Notes: generated by a model not told the origin, from the sequence alone. Shown: positions 1 to 11,911, counted from the stretch's first letter. The stretch is 64,000 bases of DNA from Lepeophtheirus salmonis (GCF_016086655.4 NC_052140.2:13268001-13332000); one strand, 5' to 3'. Made by a program: numbers and translations.

Positions 1-32
1 AGATACTGATGGTCGTCAAAGAATTAAATAAA

Positions 33-476
33 ATGCCTAAATTAACGTCTATTTTTGTCTGGATTTCTGGAAAGGGAGGCCCAGGAATGAGGAAATCCTT
101 ACCGGACGAGAAACAGATGGCTTGTCGGATTTGTTGATATAAATGTGCCTTTAGTCCCCTGCCTAGAATTAAACACCAGTCATTATCCTCTTCTCATATC
201 AAGAGTATGGATATTCATCTATAAAATCAAGCCAATGATGAATACTTCAAGTCAGACTTTAACTTTGATCTCACAAAGATGTTTATTGCATGTAATATAC
301 CTTTATCTATTGCTAATCATCCTACTTTCAAAAAAATTATAGAGAAATACACACGTAAATTCTGCCCTTCCCGAAGAACCAACATTAAATTATTGGAGGA
401 TGTTGGTAATGATATCATTTATAGAAATACCCCCATTGGAAATTGTAAAGTTGAGACAATTTTTAGCATGTTTTGA
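33..476 (+). pseudogene. N-terminal hAT-like (CGGBP/BED-type) transposase remnant
   Basis: Reading from the ATG at 33, the frame gives a start with LPDEKQMACRIC and YKCAF, which looks like the C-x-x-C half of a BED-type zinc finger. After a diverged stretch it gives FDLTKMFIACNIPLSI, HPTFKKIIEKYTRKF and PSRRT. This order (zinc finger, then a 'FDL...ANIPL...PxFxxFLEKYTGKxIPxxxTLRK' block) is known from CGGBP1-like hAT transposases. An in-frame TGA lies at 135-137, exactly 102 nt after the ATG, and the same TGA is in copy 2. The catalytic core and the C-terminal dimerisation region are missing. The assignment rests on motif order only; a more distant BED-finger transposase is possible. Confidence 0.5.
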
Positions 477-1539
477 GTCATCCACACCAAATTACGATCA
501 AAGTTATCAGTAAAAAGTATAAAATATTTAATAATTTCGAAATGGAACTCGGAATTTTGTACCATCTAACAGTAAGTATTCATTTTTTTAAATCTAACCA
601 TAAAATATGATTCTATTTTAGCTAAACATATCAAGAGTTATGATACACAACTCATTAAATGGCAAAACAACTGCTTAAATGGTAACAACAATGGGGGTAG
701 TTGCATTGGGTGTAGCATTATAATTAGTAATTGTGTGTATCCTTCATGATATGTTGTTATATAAGCATAAATAACGGAGAAAAAATCTTTTTTGATGCTC
801 TTCATAAGAAAACATATCGCCGGACATAACTACATAATTAGCTTTTGCTCTAAATCTTTAAGATGGATTTATTTCTAACATTTTTTTTATTAGTATATTT
901 ATTGTCTAATTTTATGATTTTGACATTTACTTTATTATTAATAATTAGTTAGATCTCATCGGTAGAGAGATATCTATCCTGTGCACAATTGTATATAGCA
1001 ACTTCCACATCAAGAAGAGGGGTGATTATCTTTTTGATTAAACTCCACGTCTCGCTTGTGTTTTGCAACTTAAAGTTATGACATATTTAACTGGATTCCG
1101 GTGTCAGCACAAGAAAATATTATATAGATCAAACTATTATTTCAATATTCTGTATATATAATTTATTGTTATTAGTTATATGATTCCAATTGTTTGATTT
1201 TGTATATTTAACATAAATGTATGATGGTATATTTTTTAGTATGTAGATTATATTTAATTTAAGCCTTCTTTTTAAACTTGGAACTTCAAATATATTTCGA
1301 AATACTCTACTTTGTCGTTTCATTAGTTATTATTCTGAGAATAAGGTTCATAATGAATTACAATTTCATGGAGTGTGACGTTATAAAATCTACTGTAACG
1401 GATAAAAACCGTCTAAGTCAATTATACGTATTATATCTTCATTAAACATTTTGCTAATAAATACTTTTGTTATACCCTCAAAAATCATAATAAAGCAGGC
1501 AGCTGATAATCACATCAGTATTTTAAACAATTATAACAT

Positions 1540-1609
1540 AAGTCTTTCTCTCCCCCCCCTCCCCCACTTCTCCTTGCACGCGTTTTTCTCTACAGTATTA
1601 TCAACTTTA
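1540..1609 (+). repeat. Terminal inverted repeat of hAT-like element, copy 1
   Basis: C-rich tract followed by TTCTCCTTGCACGCG, a T-rich stretch and ATTATCAACTTT. The same order occurs at 51536-51610 in direct orientation and at 49658-49735 in inverse orientation. Confidence 0.6.
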
Positions 1610-1694
1610 CTTATCACAAATAAACTAAAGTGTAGATTGCTTAATACATTCACCAACTACATCTTCTCTTGGCCCTCTTTGTACAACTATAAGT

Positions 1695-2425
1695 ATTTGT
1701 CACCACCAAATAAAGTTACTTGACCTCCCAATAAATTAGTATTTAGTGTTCTACCACCTTTTTTAAGATTTGCAGCAATCCCAGACAAAACAACTGGTTA
1801 ATACAATCTTCCCTTCCCTTCTAGTTTTAATAGTAGAGTGATGAACAAAAAAATTTCCGTTGGAGAAAAAACGGAGGAGGAGGAAGATTCAAAAGTTTAT
1901 TTTTGTATATATAAGACTAGTATGAGCCTGTTCGGTCTACAGACACATGAGGGATGACAATGAAAATTGTGATGTGATGTCAATAACTACGAAACAACTT
2001 TAAAATTACTTTGTCTCCAAATAAATTAGTATTCTGCGTAATATCTAATACTCCAAGACAATGCTTATGGGCCATGAGTACTTCAAAATATTAGATATAC
2101 AATGCCACTATTTTGCTTTATTGAACAAATTAAATTTTCATAAATGTTCGTTTGAATTGCAATAATGAGAGGTCGTTTGAATTGCAGCAATCCAAGACGA
2201 ATTAACTTGATAATGCATCTCCCCATTATGTTTCTATCCGAAAAATTATTGAACAGATTCAATTCTCATAAGTATTCATTCAAGACAAATTAACTGACTA
2301 TATATATCTCCCCTTCCCTTCTAATCTTTAATAGTAGAGTGAACCACAAAAAATAAATGTTGCTATGCATAAAAAACGGAGGAGGAGGAGGCAGATTCAA
2401 AAGTTCGTTTTTGTGAATATAAGAT
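1695..2425 (+). repeat. Diverged direct repeats with GGAGGAGGAGG motif
   Basis: The segment at about 1768-1905 (CTTCCCTTCTAGTTTTAATAGTAGAGTG, interrupted here, then AAAACGGAGGAGGAGG and GATTCAAAAGTT) recurs at about 2275-2425 in the same order. A shorter piece with CCAATAAATTAGTATT at 1722 recurs at about 2017. No coding sequence is seen. Confidence 0.6.
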
Positions 2426-2650
2426 TTTATAACATATTTTGAAAATAATAAAGCTATTTTTTTTTTACAATAGATCACCATTTTTGTTAATATTTATAGA
2501 AAAATGATTTAATTGTTATAAACCTGGGGTTCTTTAGGATTAATATTTAGATTTATTGTATGTTAAAGTCGAACAAACAAATAAAAGGACCTAAGCCTTA
2601 CTGTCTATAAACCTTTTATGCCTGACCATAAATGTATTTTAAAATATGTT

Positions 2651-2755
2651 ATTAAATCATCATACAATGTAATTTCCATATTGCAGATAAAAAATTAACT
2701 GTTATTACATCATTATACAATCTAATTTCCATATTACAGATATAAATTAACTGTT
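2651..2755 (+). repeat. Two-unit tandem repeat, unit about 52-53 bp
   Basis: The unit at 2651-2703 (ATTAAATCATCATACAAT, then TAATTTCCATATTGCAGAT) is followed directly by a second unit at 2704-2755 with a few substitutions and one-base indels. Two units only; no gene. Confidence 0.85.
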
Positions 2756-2854
2756 ATGACAGAAATAATTAGACATTTATATATAATTACCCTACTTTTC
2801 TCTTCCCTTATCGATAATTTTTTTTTTCACAAGTTTAGATATTTCATTTCGAGC

Positions 2855-3215
2855 AATGTAAATAGTGCTCCCTGGTGTGTATTATATATTTCATATACTT
2901 AATATAAGAAATAAAAATGTAGTCATATTAATGCACGTTGTATTGAGTGTGTAAACATTGCTCCCTGATGTATATCATATTCGTATTTTTGATCTAAAAA
3001 ATAACTATGTAGTCATATTTATTAAATTAATTATTTTTTCCCCAAGTTATTATCATAATTCATTCATTCTTGAGGAGAGAACACCCATCATCCATGTATT
3101 GAGTAACTACGTGAAAGTGTGCTCTTGAAAAACGGTGAGTAAGACTCCTTATTTCAAGGGTGGTATGTTCGACGAGGCTTAATTATTCCAGGCAATGCTG
3201 GGTACTAATGCTATA
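2855..3215 (+). repeat. Helitron-like repeat family H, 5'-truncated copy
   Basis: Collinear with the 3' halves of the copies at 33530-34272 and 59960-60700. The shared order is GTGCTCC and GTAGTCATATT, then a block with GAGGAGAGAACA and TTGAGTAACTA, then GTGTGCTC, ending with the hairpin-forming CCAGGCAATGCTGG and GGTACTAATGCTA. The GTGCTCC to GTAGTCATATT piece is itself present twice here (about 2868-2933 and 2958-3023). Confidence 0.6.
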
Positions 3216-3617
3216 CCCCTAATAATAAAATAAGTGAATAAAATCCCCTGTAATGCTCAACTCTTTGTAGAATAGAAGGACCAGGAAATGAATCCAATGC
3301 AATCCATTCTGTACATAGAATGAAGGAGGGGAAAAAAGCAACAAATAATAATACGTTGTTGTTGTTCTTTCTTCAAATACTAAATTGAAGGGAAAAATAA
3401 TAACAATAAAATATAAGAGTAATGAATACAAATATTGCCTTGAATGATTTTAATACGTAGGGAAGACTAGGACAGTTTCAATACAAAAAAACATTCTTGG
3501 TAACATGAATTAGTATTTAATTACTTTTAATTACCAGGTTTCGTTAGACAACCAAACGACGGCTGAAACAAAAATATACAAGATTTATTTTTATACCTGA
3601 TGTCTCTAAATGTTAAA

Positions 3618-3998
3618 ATGTCAAAGCAACAAAAGAAAAGATCTCCTCTACGCCTGTTTCAGTGTCGAAAAGGCTGCAGAGAGCATAAACATCTCCATCC
3701 AGACTGACTACTACGTTTGAAGTACATTGCAGTCTCATACAGGCAAACTTCTGAAACCACAATATGGCAGAACTATGCCCTGTCTCCATGTGGCCCTCCT
3801 TCACCCCTGGACTTTATAGTTTGAGGGGTCTTAAAGAAGAATATCTGCCGTACTTCTCATTCAAATTTGGATTCTGTTCAAGCTGCCATCATGACGGTGT
3901 AGTACGCCATGTTAACGGCCTTAATCGTCAAGAGCTTTCAATCTGTTCAACCGCGTTTCAAGGCTGTTATTACTTGTAAAAGAGGACATATTGAATAA
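3618..3998 (+). pseudogene. Tc1/mariner-type (maT-like) transposase relic
   Basis: The start at 3618 reads MSKQQKKRSPLRLF, an N-terminal end of the type seen in the relic at 54025. A second reading, in another frame, gives the C-terminal part: SPCGPPSPLDFIV, a stop, GVLKKNICRTSHSNLDSVQA, AAIMTV, and RFKAVITCKRGHIE followed by TAA at 3996-3998. The region corresponds to the DLNPLDFxVWGVL box and the final 'R.....IxxxGGHIE' end of DD37D transposases. The central part with the first two catalytic aspartates is missing, so this is an internally deleted copy with at least one frameshift and two in-frame stops. The DNA is similar to the relic at 54025-54403, so the two belong to one family. Confidence 0.75.
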
Positions 3999-4559
3999 AA
4001 AATATTGCTTCGATATTATTCTGCATGTTTTGGGGCAACACTTTGTATAAAACGCTGCTGTTTGTCTGTTACAAAACAGAAAATTTGAATTATGAATGCT
4101 ATTTTCATTTTTCTCGAGGAAAAATAAATCAGTAATTTAGTAAATTGAAAATATTGCCTTCTTCATTCTTCATTGAATAAAACTTTAGTCTATTCGTCAA
4201 TTTTTCATTTCAAAAAGGTTCAAAATCAAATATATATTGTTATTTGAAGAGTTTATTTCAAAAAGTATTCCAATTTTATTGTGTCAGGTAACCAAAGACA
4301 CATTTAAGTACTTTGTTATCAAATTTTAGACTGTTTTGTATACGCATTTGCTAGTTTACCCGCAATAACAAAATTGTGATACATACATACATGGTTTTTT
4401 AATATACATAGAGCATGCCATTACCTCACTAATACAAAAATTTACGGTGTATTTTGTTTTCAGCTGTCAATGTTTCTGCTCCCCCTCTTAATCTGTGTCC
4501 TGAACGTTGATTGGTTGAATTTGAATTAGCTTTTGTTTAGTTGTGAACACTTCTTAAGT
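3999..4559. other. No gene seen
   Basis: AT-rich DNA without a supported reading frame. A short ACATACATACAT microsatellite lies near 4381. The first bases after the Tc1-like relic may be its 3' flank. Confidence 0.5.
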
Positions 4560-5330
4560 ATGGAATTAATTAATTTCAAAGGCCTGTTTATATATATATA
4601 TATATATCGGAATATATTTGGTTATTTCAATCTAATTAATACTTTTTTTCTTAAAAAAATATGACGAATGACCCTTTAAATGTATGTAATGTCATTGTTG
4701 TAATTTATCAGTTCTTCTACCCCAGGTTGAGCCTTCGCTAACAGGTGTATAATTTGATCATTTATATGGTTTATACAAGGAGTACTAGAGAAAAGGGTAG
4801 TGCACCTAAATAGGGACTTTATATAAAATCAGACTTATATTCTTATATTAAAACATGTACTATATATTGGTTAGATCATTTAATACTAGAAGCCTGTAAG
4901 CCAAGGCTCTAGCGCACCGCTGTAAAGGATGTAGAAAAACTGAGAAATTATTACAATAAAATAGCATAAATTCAAAAGGCCATTTGTCGACCATTTGTCA
5001 TATTTTTATGAATAAAATGTATTTATTAGATTTAAATAGCCAAATTATATGAAAAATCAGGCCTGTGAGATGCAAAAGTCACTGTTTTTATGGAATTATT
5101 TAATTCCAATACGAAGCCTATGAAAGGCCCCTTTCTTTAGGTTTAGGTATCCATTCGACTATTTCAATAAAATGAATGTGCGCTTTTTCTATAAAAATAT
5201 GACAAATGTCCTTTTGAACTTATGTTTTCTCATTGTAGTAATTTCGCAGTTCTTCGACCCCATTTATAGCGGACGCAGTTGATCCTTCGCTTACAGAATT
5301 CTTGTATAATATAGTTAAATGACCCACGTA
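4560..5330. repeat. Foldback cluster: two direct and one inverted copy of a ~190-bp unit
   Basis: A unit containing AAAAATATGACAAATG, CCTTTTGAA, ATTGTAGTAATTT and CAGTTCTTC occurs at about 4560-4760 (plus), about 4906-5087 (minus) and about 5088-5320 (plus). The inverted and right-hand copies meet head to head around GGAATTATTTAATTCC at 5090-5105, which is itself palindromic. The arrangement looks like a foldback or MITE-type element with an extra copy. There is no coding potential. Confidence 0.7.
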
Positions 5331-7285
5331 ATTTCAATTGAAGAAATATTTTTATCACAACTTGGAGCCAACAAAGAATTCAGACCCTGTATGAACTGAG
5401 TTTATGTCACTACTTATTACTATTACATTGTTACATTCCTTGTCTCTAAAAAGATGGACTAATTTCACTTTAATAATACGAAGTGTTATGATGCCATGCC
5501 CCTCCACGAACAAATATCTGACGCCGGGCTGAACAAGGACAAGGAGTAAAATTTAATATATTCAATCCTTTTTATGAGTGACGACTTCAACTAAGTTCCC
5601 CTCGGCCATTTGGATGAAGAATGTGTTCCTGGGTTCTTACACATAATCCCAATGTTGATCCTTAGAAATTGGTGAAATATAAGGGATTCAAATTCTTTCT
5701 TGATGTTCCAGAATGGGGGTATCTCCCAATTTTGCAACACATGGTAATTTTTAATGATTACCCTGTACTTCTCAACGCACTCAGTCAAGCATTATAATAA
5801 ACAAAAACTACAATCGATAATAATGTACATCCCTTAGGGCTGAGTTCTTGAAATCAAAAGAAAAAAGGAAGAACTACACTGTCCTCCTTTTAAATGGCAT
5901 TGGCCTATATTATTTAAGTAATTGTTTATGAATAAAATACTAAAACAATATTTAAATGATAAAAAAGTCAATATGTTATAGTTGAAAATGATTAAATATG
6001 AAAAAATGGGCCGTGGGTTGTAGGGTTTTTCCTTTCCCAAGAAATTGTGTTTGAGTGGGATCCAACTGTGAAATTTAAGTATTTATCTTTAAGAATCAAT
6101 CATAGATTTTATTGTGGCCTTACCTAATGTTGTGTAGATCCAAATTTAGGACTGAAAACTACAGATAGTCCTGGTCTGTTCCAGATCAGCCCTACATATC
6201 ATTCCCAAAAACATATAAAGCTCTATCTTTGATGACGGCACTCATCTTTAATCAGTTCTAGTACTTACAGTTCTAAGGACCGAAGGTATAAAAATGAGCG
6301 ATTTGACTAATTGATACTTTAGAGTGCAAAATGAATGAAACATTTATGGAAATATTACAAATTTAAATAAGGTAACTTTGAGTCTATGTCCAATGTCCAT
6401 TAAATTTTGGGGTTACGTTTTCCTCCGCTTACCTAACTATCTAAAAAAAAAGGATACTTACTATCAGCTATACATGATTAAGCCAGATTTTGCCGGTCCA
6501 GGCTCAGCAGTTCCATCGTTCCTGGTCTCAGTCCTTTAATTTCATCGGCTTCGGTTCACCTTTATCGGTCCCAGTTCCGGTCTTCTGTCTGGATTCTTTC
6601 TTATATTGGCTCAGTTTGGTATCAAACACTTAAAATAAGGAGCACCGCTCGGACCCAGGATATGATATTCGATACAAACTGGGCTGCAGCTACCTTATAC
6701 TTATAGTAAGTAGTGGCCCAAGTTTCAGCTGGGCCCCTTAAATTAAGGTTGTAAGACAATGGGTTTCAAAGAGGGGATGGAGGAGGTTAGGGGGGAGGGG
6801 CACTGGAAGATGGAGGATTGGAGATCGCTTACATACATAGTAAACATGTTTAGTATAAAGGGGGCCTCTGTGTTGGGAGGGGGTAAAGTTAGGGAAGCCC
6901 TGGATTAAGAAATATTATTGTTATCATATAATAGGCCCCCAAAAAGCTTAGTAGTGGACCTGGATCCATAATCTACCCCACCCCTTCCCTCTTTTATAGT
7001 ATTAACACCGTCTGGTGCCTAAAACCACTTTCCCAGATCCATAAGAAGCCCTTAGCTATTTGGAACTCAGTTACAACTGTATCACCCTGGGACAGGAACA
7101 AATCATTGGAAAACGCTGCAATTGCACGGAAAAACTATGAAAACCATTTAAAGCTCATTTATTTTTATAATATATATATTGTATTTTCTTTGTATATTTT
7201 ATATTGCAACAAACCCATAAGAACCGAGACCGAAAAGCAATATATTGAAGTCTTGGTTCCGATCTCGGTTCGATTTTGTCGGTTC
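5331..7285. other. Non-coding, no recognised element
   Basis: No convincing gene. A 65-residue minus-strand frame at 5591-5788 has no recognisable motif. Several GGTTCCGGTTC-like stretches occur around 6500-6600 and 7220-7290, together with G-rich runs near 6770-6890. Confidence 0.4.
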
Positions 7286-7332
7286 CAGTTCTAGCAATTC
7301 AAGAACAGGAACTCCTTAAACTGCTAGAACTG
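7286..7332. repeat. Perfect 11-bp inverted repeat (hairpin)
   Basis: CAGTTCTAGCA at 7286-7296 is the exact reverse complement of TGCTAGAACTG at 7322-7332, with a 25-nt loop. It lies at the end of a GGTTCC-rich stretch. Confidence 0.8.
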
Positions 7333-7924
7333 CAAGACTGATATAAGCACAAACTTGGTTTTAAGCAACTATAATATAGTCTGAATGGACTTAAGTCGTC
7401 ATCACCCTTATATTAAATACTTAGTATGTTGGGCACATTCATGCAGATATTTAATAATAGATCATACATGCCTTGAGTGTCTCTTACTCACTTTCACTTT
7501 TTCTTAATTTGTTGTATTTACAGCAAAACACAAAACAGAAAAACAACAACTATTTTTTACAGAGTTTGCGAAAAAGTAAAAAAGAGTATTTACCTTCAAT
7601 ATATATTATATAAATATAAATGTTAGCCATTGTTTTCATGTCTAACCTTAATTTATGTGGGAAATACTTAAGAGGTATATAAATAAATACGGGCCTCAAA
7701 AATACCTGCATCATTGACCAATTAAGGACTTGATCAGATTTTTTTTTGAGGTATGATATTGTGTGTGTATATGTAATTAATCGTTACTTTTTTTTTTTTT
7801 TTTTTTTGCAGAAATGATAAGAGTTGATGTCTTGCAATGGGCACACATTACGGTGGTTATCTATTTATATTATATATGGAGGGCCAAATTCTTGCAACTC
7901 AAAAATCATAAATACTGGAGATGG

Positions 7925-8700
7925 TTTTCCCGGCGTTGCCTGGGACATTAAGAAACTAAAAATGAATTCTGAGCTCTTTTACTTTATGTAAAACAAAAAC
8001 TAAAGGGCATAAAATTCTAAGAATTATTCTCACTGTATGTTGGTATGTATCTTTGCACATTATTTTTAAAGGAAATCATTATGTTTAGAGAAGAAAAAAC
8101 TTTTTAAATTGAACTGAAATTTTCTCAATTCTTTCATATTATTGTCAAAAATCCTTTTTCTTCTTCCCCTCTTCTTCTTTTTCTTCTCTAAACCTTATAA
8201 TCAGTGATGTAAATCCAGTGTGTTTTTTAGGTGAACTGTTAATTCGTAGTTGGTCGTATAAAGAAGGAATTTTTTTCCTTACCAGTTGACATTATTATTT
8301 AATTCCTGAGTAGTGAAGCTCCTTTCCTAAATAAATTCAATTATATTCAAAACCTGATTGAACATTTATGTGAACTAATTAAAGACGGAGAGTAGTAATC
8401 TTGAAGATTTGTTGTGGAGTTATAATTGTAATTCCTTGTTTGACTCAGAGTATAATTGAAGATCCACATCAGAAAAATTTCCTTTTTTTTTTCTCCTATC
8501 TCTTTTGTCACAACTGATGCTAGCTGATCTAATGAAAGTTCCTGAGCCCTATTCTTTCTCTTCTTAAAAACATTGCTCAAATTGTCAGGGTACCCATGCT
8601 TATTTTCGGTTTCTTTTTTAAACATACAATTTGTACACAGGATTTCCCTCACTACTTATAATTTCCCTTTAAAAAAGTGTCCAAACATTCATACCAACAT
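7925..8700 (+). repeat. Dispersed repeat with GCTGATCTAATGAAA block
   Basis: The start has the hairpin CCCGGCGTTGCCTGGG (7929-7944), followed by a body that aligns to 20281-20640. The second half (about 8280-8660) aligns to 28690-29060 and 30870-31230. The most conserved block is TAGCTGATCTAATGAAAG at 8521-8538, followed by ATTGTCAGGGTACC near 8580. The 101-residue minus-strand frame inside it (8347-8652) has no recognised domain and is probably a by-product of the repeat. Confidence 0.6.
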
Positions 8701-9696
8701 ACAACAAGAATAGTTTATAGAATTTTACAGGTTTTTATTTTTTGCTTTATATGAAGTAGTCGTTTATTAGTTAATCTTTTTTTTTTTTTTTTTTAGGAAG
8801 ATGCTATTTTAAGATCATCATGGCCTGTAGTGACAAACAAATTGTTACCAGAACCATATCCTGGGCCTTAAGAACCTACATTACAAAAATTCCCAAACAT
8901 ACCCACAGAAATTGGCATTGAATATATATATTAGCTTTGTTGCCTTAATATCGTCATAAAGTCATAATTTTTAATGTGAATACTTATAAACAGAGAAATT
9001 CAGACTGTTGAAATGAGTTTCTTCTATCCATTTCATTGTATAAGTTCAAAAATGTCCAATCGGAGGGGGTATCAAGTTTTGGACAAACACATATAGGGGG
9101 AGGGGGCATGTTTCAAATTTGTACTTTTTCCCTTGCGTCCTAAATGTAAGACCCCAATGCATGTTCCATGTATAGATTATTTATTGACCAACCTCAAGAG
9201 ACTTCATTGTTTCCTACTCAATAAAGTTGAATGAAAAGCCTATTTTTACCTCAGTTTGTTTTTTAGTCACCAGGATTACGACAAAATTTGATAATCAATT
9301 TTAATCAAACTTGGTACGAAGGTTATATTTTATAGCAGTAAAATGCCATTAAATTTTGAAAGGTCAAGGTAGCACCAAACGTATTATAAACATAATTTTA
9401 GGAGGAGTGTGAGTGCCCATTCTAGCTCATAATGAAAAAATGGAGTTTCAAGCTTGCTTCTGTAAAGTGAATATTTAAGTTACGACAATTTAGCTTTTAC
9501 CTCCGAAATATAGATGCAGATGCTACAAATTGCAACTAAAAAAAATGAAGTAAATAGTTTTAAATAAAAAAATTGAGAGTACTAATTCAAAGGAAGATCC
9601 ATCGAACATTGAATATTCCTTAGATGATCACTTTATTAATGTTGAAATTGTTTGGTTCTTCGACCAGTTTAACTGTTAATACGTTCCTTTCCTTAC

Positions 9697-9708
9697 CACT
9701 AGAACGAC
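9697..9708 (+). repeat. piggyBac-like left TIR
   Basis: CACTAGAACGAC, inverted match (10 of 12) to 12097-12108. Preceded by TTAC rather than a perfect TTAA. Confidence 0.65.
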
Positions 9709-9710
9709 AA

Positions 9711-9730
9711 GGGTATCATTTTTGATACCC
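9711..9730. promoter_or_regulatory. Subterminal palindrome, left copy 1
   Basis: GGGTATCATTTTTGATACCC: perfect 8-bp arms around TTTT, two bases inside the left TIR. A related palindrome sits inside the right end (12046-12065). Subterminal palindromes of this type are plausible transposase-binding sites; that role is inference. Confidence 0.5.
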
Positions 9731-9889
9731 ATTTGGGATTCAATGAAATATTGTAAAATTGTTCTTGATTGTATTTGTTTATAAGTTAATGAATTCTCCT
9801 AATTCATTTTATTACTCACAAAAAATGAAATTATAAATTAAAATTAGTATTCGCTTCGTTGGTACAGTCAACACTACCTAGACAGACGT

Positions 9890-9909
9890 GGGTATCATAT
9901 TTGAAACCC
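9890..9909. promoter_or_regulatory. Subterminal palindrome, left copy 2
   Basis: GGGTATCATATTTGAAACCC, a diverged second copy. Its upstream context (CACTACCTAGACAGACGT) also resembles the left TIR, so a terminal segment of about 35 bp appears duplicated here. Confidence 0.45.
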
Positions 9910-10096
9910 AATCATTTCAAATAATATGTTTGTTCTACAATAGTGTATAACCAGGCTCAAGCCTGTTTGAACAAGCTGAAGGAAGTTCAAACATGAATAA
10001 ACTTCTCTAGATAGGAATCGTGTACATTTCTAGTATAAATATAAACGTAGATTTTTCTGAACTATCCATTCTGCTTCCCCCTTTTATTGTGCAAGG

Positions 10097-11911
10097 ATGT
10101 CCAAGAAAAAATTATCCATTGAAGAAATAAGACATTATCTTGAGTGCACAACGTACTCCGATTCAGAAGGTGAGAATTTCGAATTGGAAAAAGATGAAGA
10201 ATATGTCCAACCACCTCAATCAAGCTCTTCTGATTCTGATGACTATTCTGATATTTTTGACAAGCCTGTCGGTAAGTAATTTTCTTAAATACGATTATTA
10301 GTTTTGCTATATACTAGATGTATTTATTAACAAGTAATTGGTATATTTAACATTTCAAGAAATGCCAGGATGCAATCAAGTGACTCAATTCCCGTCTTCT
10401 AAGAAACATAAATCAACCGACTTATTACAAGAGTCAATGTATGTTGGCAAGGATAACACAATCTGGCACAAACAAATAGGAAATGGAGAAATTTCAGCCC
10501 GTTTTAGCCAAGAAAACATTTTGAAGGAAGTCTCAGGTCCATCATCATTTGCAATACGTAACATCATTACAGATAAAACATTATCAGCTTTTGAACTCTT
10601 GATCGACAATTCTATTATTGATCACATTGTAAAATGTACAATAGTTGAGGCTCGTTCAAAACTTAAGAATGATGTATGGACAACCAGCAAACGAGAAATA
10701 CTCCGACTGATTGCAATAATGTATGCGAGAGGAATCTTAGCCAAAGGGCAGCCCACAGAAGTCATTTGGCCAAGAAAATTGGGGATCAATCTCTTTAGGA
10801 ATACTATCCCTCGCGACAGATATAATAAATTATTGAGATATATCCGCTTTGATATTCGTTCCACAGGATCACAAAGACTTCAAAACGATAAGTTCGCCTT
10901 GATTTCAATGGTATGGGATCGATTTGTCGAAAATTGTAAGTCATCATACAGGCCAGGTGAAAATATTAACATTGATGAGCAACTATTCCCAACAAAAGCT
11001 AGATATCCATTTACCCAATATATGGATAAAAAGCCTGATAAATTTGGTATAAAATGTTGGTTAGCAGTTGATGCATCGTCCAAATATTTGGTAAATGGAT
11101 TTACTTACTTGGGAAAGGATTCTCAAAGACCAACAAATAAATCTTTATGAGAATATGTCGTAATGAAGCTAATGGAATCATATTTGGGTAAAGGGAGGAA
11201 TGTTACAACAGATAATTTCTTTACGTCATTGTCTCTTGCAAATGAACATCAGAAAGATAGGACAACTATTTTAGGAACTATGAATCGTGCTCGCAAAGAA
11301 ATACCTCCTGAACTAAAACCTACCAAACAAGCACTATTTTCAAGCTTAATCTTTGTAAATAGTAGCAAAACATTGATTTCTTATCAAGGGAAAAAAAAAC
11401 AAAAATGTTTTAATTTTGACCTCTGCTCACAAAAGTGTTAAAGTTTTAGATGTACGAAAAAGGTTACCAGAACTAATCCAGTATTATCATGAAACTAAGT
11501 ATCGAGTTGATATTCTAGATCAAATGGCAAGACTTTATTCAACCAAAATGTCCTCTCGCCGACGGTCTTTACAAGTTTTTTATAATATTTTGGGTTTTGC
11601 TGGTAAAAATGCTGTTATCTAGAACAGAGAAGTGATAGGTAAGAAAATAACTCGTCACCAGTTTTTGAATAATTTGATTACCGAACTTATTGTTGAAGAA
11701 GATGAATCAAAGGATGATATACATAGAAGAAAATAATAAATTATTTCAATCACAGTCAAACTGTTCAACTAAAAATAGAAGCTGGTGTACAGTCAATTGT
11801 ACAAGAAAATCACAGCCCTTAGCAAGCAAAACCTGTTGTAAATGTAAGAAATTCGTATGCAGGCCTTGTATTGATACTGAAAAAACAATTGTAACTTGTA
11901 AAAAATGCTAA
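10097..11911 (+). pseudogene. piggyBac-like transposase, two stops and two frameshifts
   Basis: The start at 10097 (MSKKKLSIEEIRHYLE) opens an acidic, serine-rich N-terminus, as is usual in the family. After a probable intron the core follows. Expected catalytic aspartates are all present: NIDEQLFPTKAR (Asp at 10974-10976), NVTTDNFFTS (11211-11213) and YRVDILDQ (11509-11511). The conserved KPDKFGIKCW is also seen. The C-terminus is cysteine-rich (CTVNC, CCKCKKFVCRPC, CKKC), matching the family's zinc-binding tail, and ends at TAA 11909-11911. Defects: TGA at 11148-11150, a frameshift in the A-run near 11391-11405, TAG at 11620-11622 and a second frameshift near 11690-11735. A polyadenylation-type AATAAA lies at 11955-11960. 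The length (about 580 residues) is normal for piggyBac. Confidence 0.9.
10272..10359 (+). other. Probable 88-bp phase-1 intron in the piggyBac-like transposase
   Basis: The donor is G|GTAAGT at 10271-10277 and the acceptor is TTTCAAG|A at 10353-10360. Removing 10272-10359 joins the first frame (KPV) to the second (EMPGC) through a GAA codon, without any other change. Read-through instead hits TAA two codons after the donor. A branch-like ATTAAC lies 28 nt before the acceptor. The acceptor AAG is weaker than CAG or TAG. Introns are uncommon in piggyBac transposases. Confidence 0.6.

Larger units (their letters stand above)
1..1609 (+). mobile_element. hAT-like element, copy 1 (5' end outside the window)
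   Basis: This block is repeated almost in full, in inverse orientation, at 49657-51424. It carries a short transposase remnant near its 5' side, then about 1.1 kb of non-coding AT-rich DNA. Its 3' end is the C-rich segment at about 1540-1609, ending ATTATCAACTTT. That terminal segment is found again at both ends of copy 2, in inverted orientation, which defines it as a terminal inverted repeat. The 5' TIR of this copy must lie before position 1. The large internal deletion and stop codons make it non-autonomous. Confidence 0.6.

Noticed and set aside
8347..8652. 101-residue minus-strand frame
   Set aside because: It lies wholly inside a dispersed repeat whose other copies do not keep the frame, and it has no recognisable domain.
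10385..11083. Three minus-strand frames of 67-80 residues
   Set aside because: Antisense shadows of the piggyBac-like transposase.
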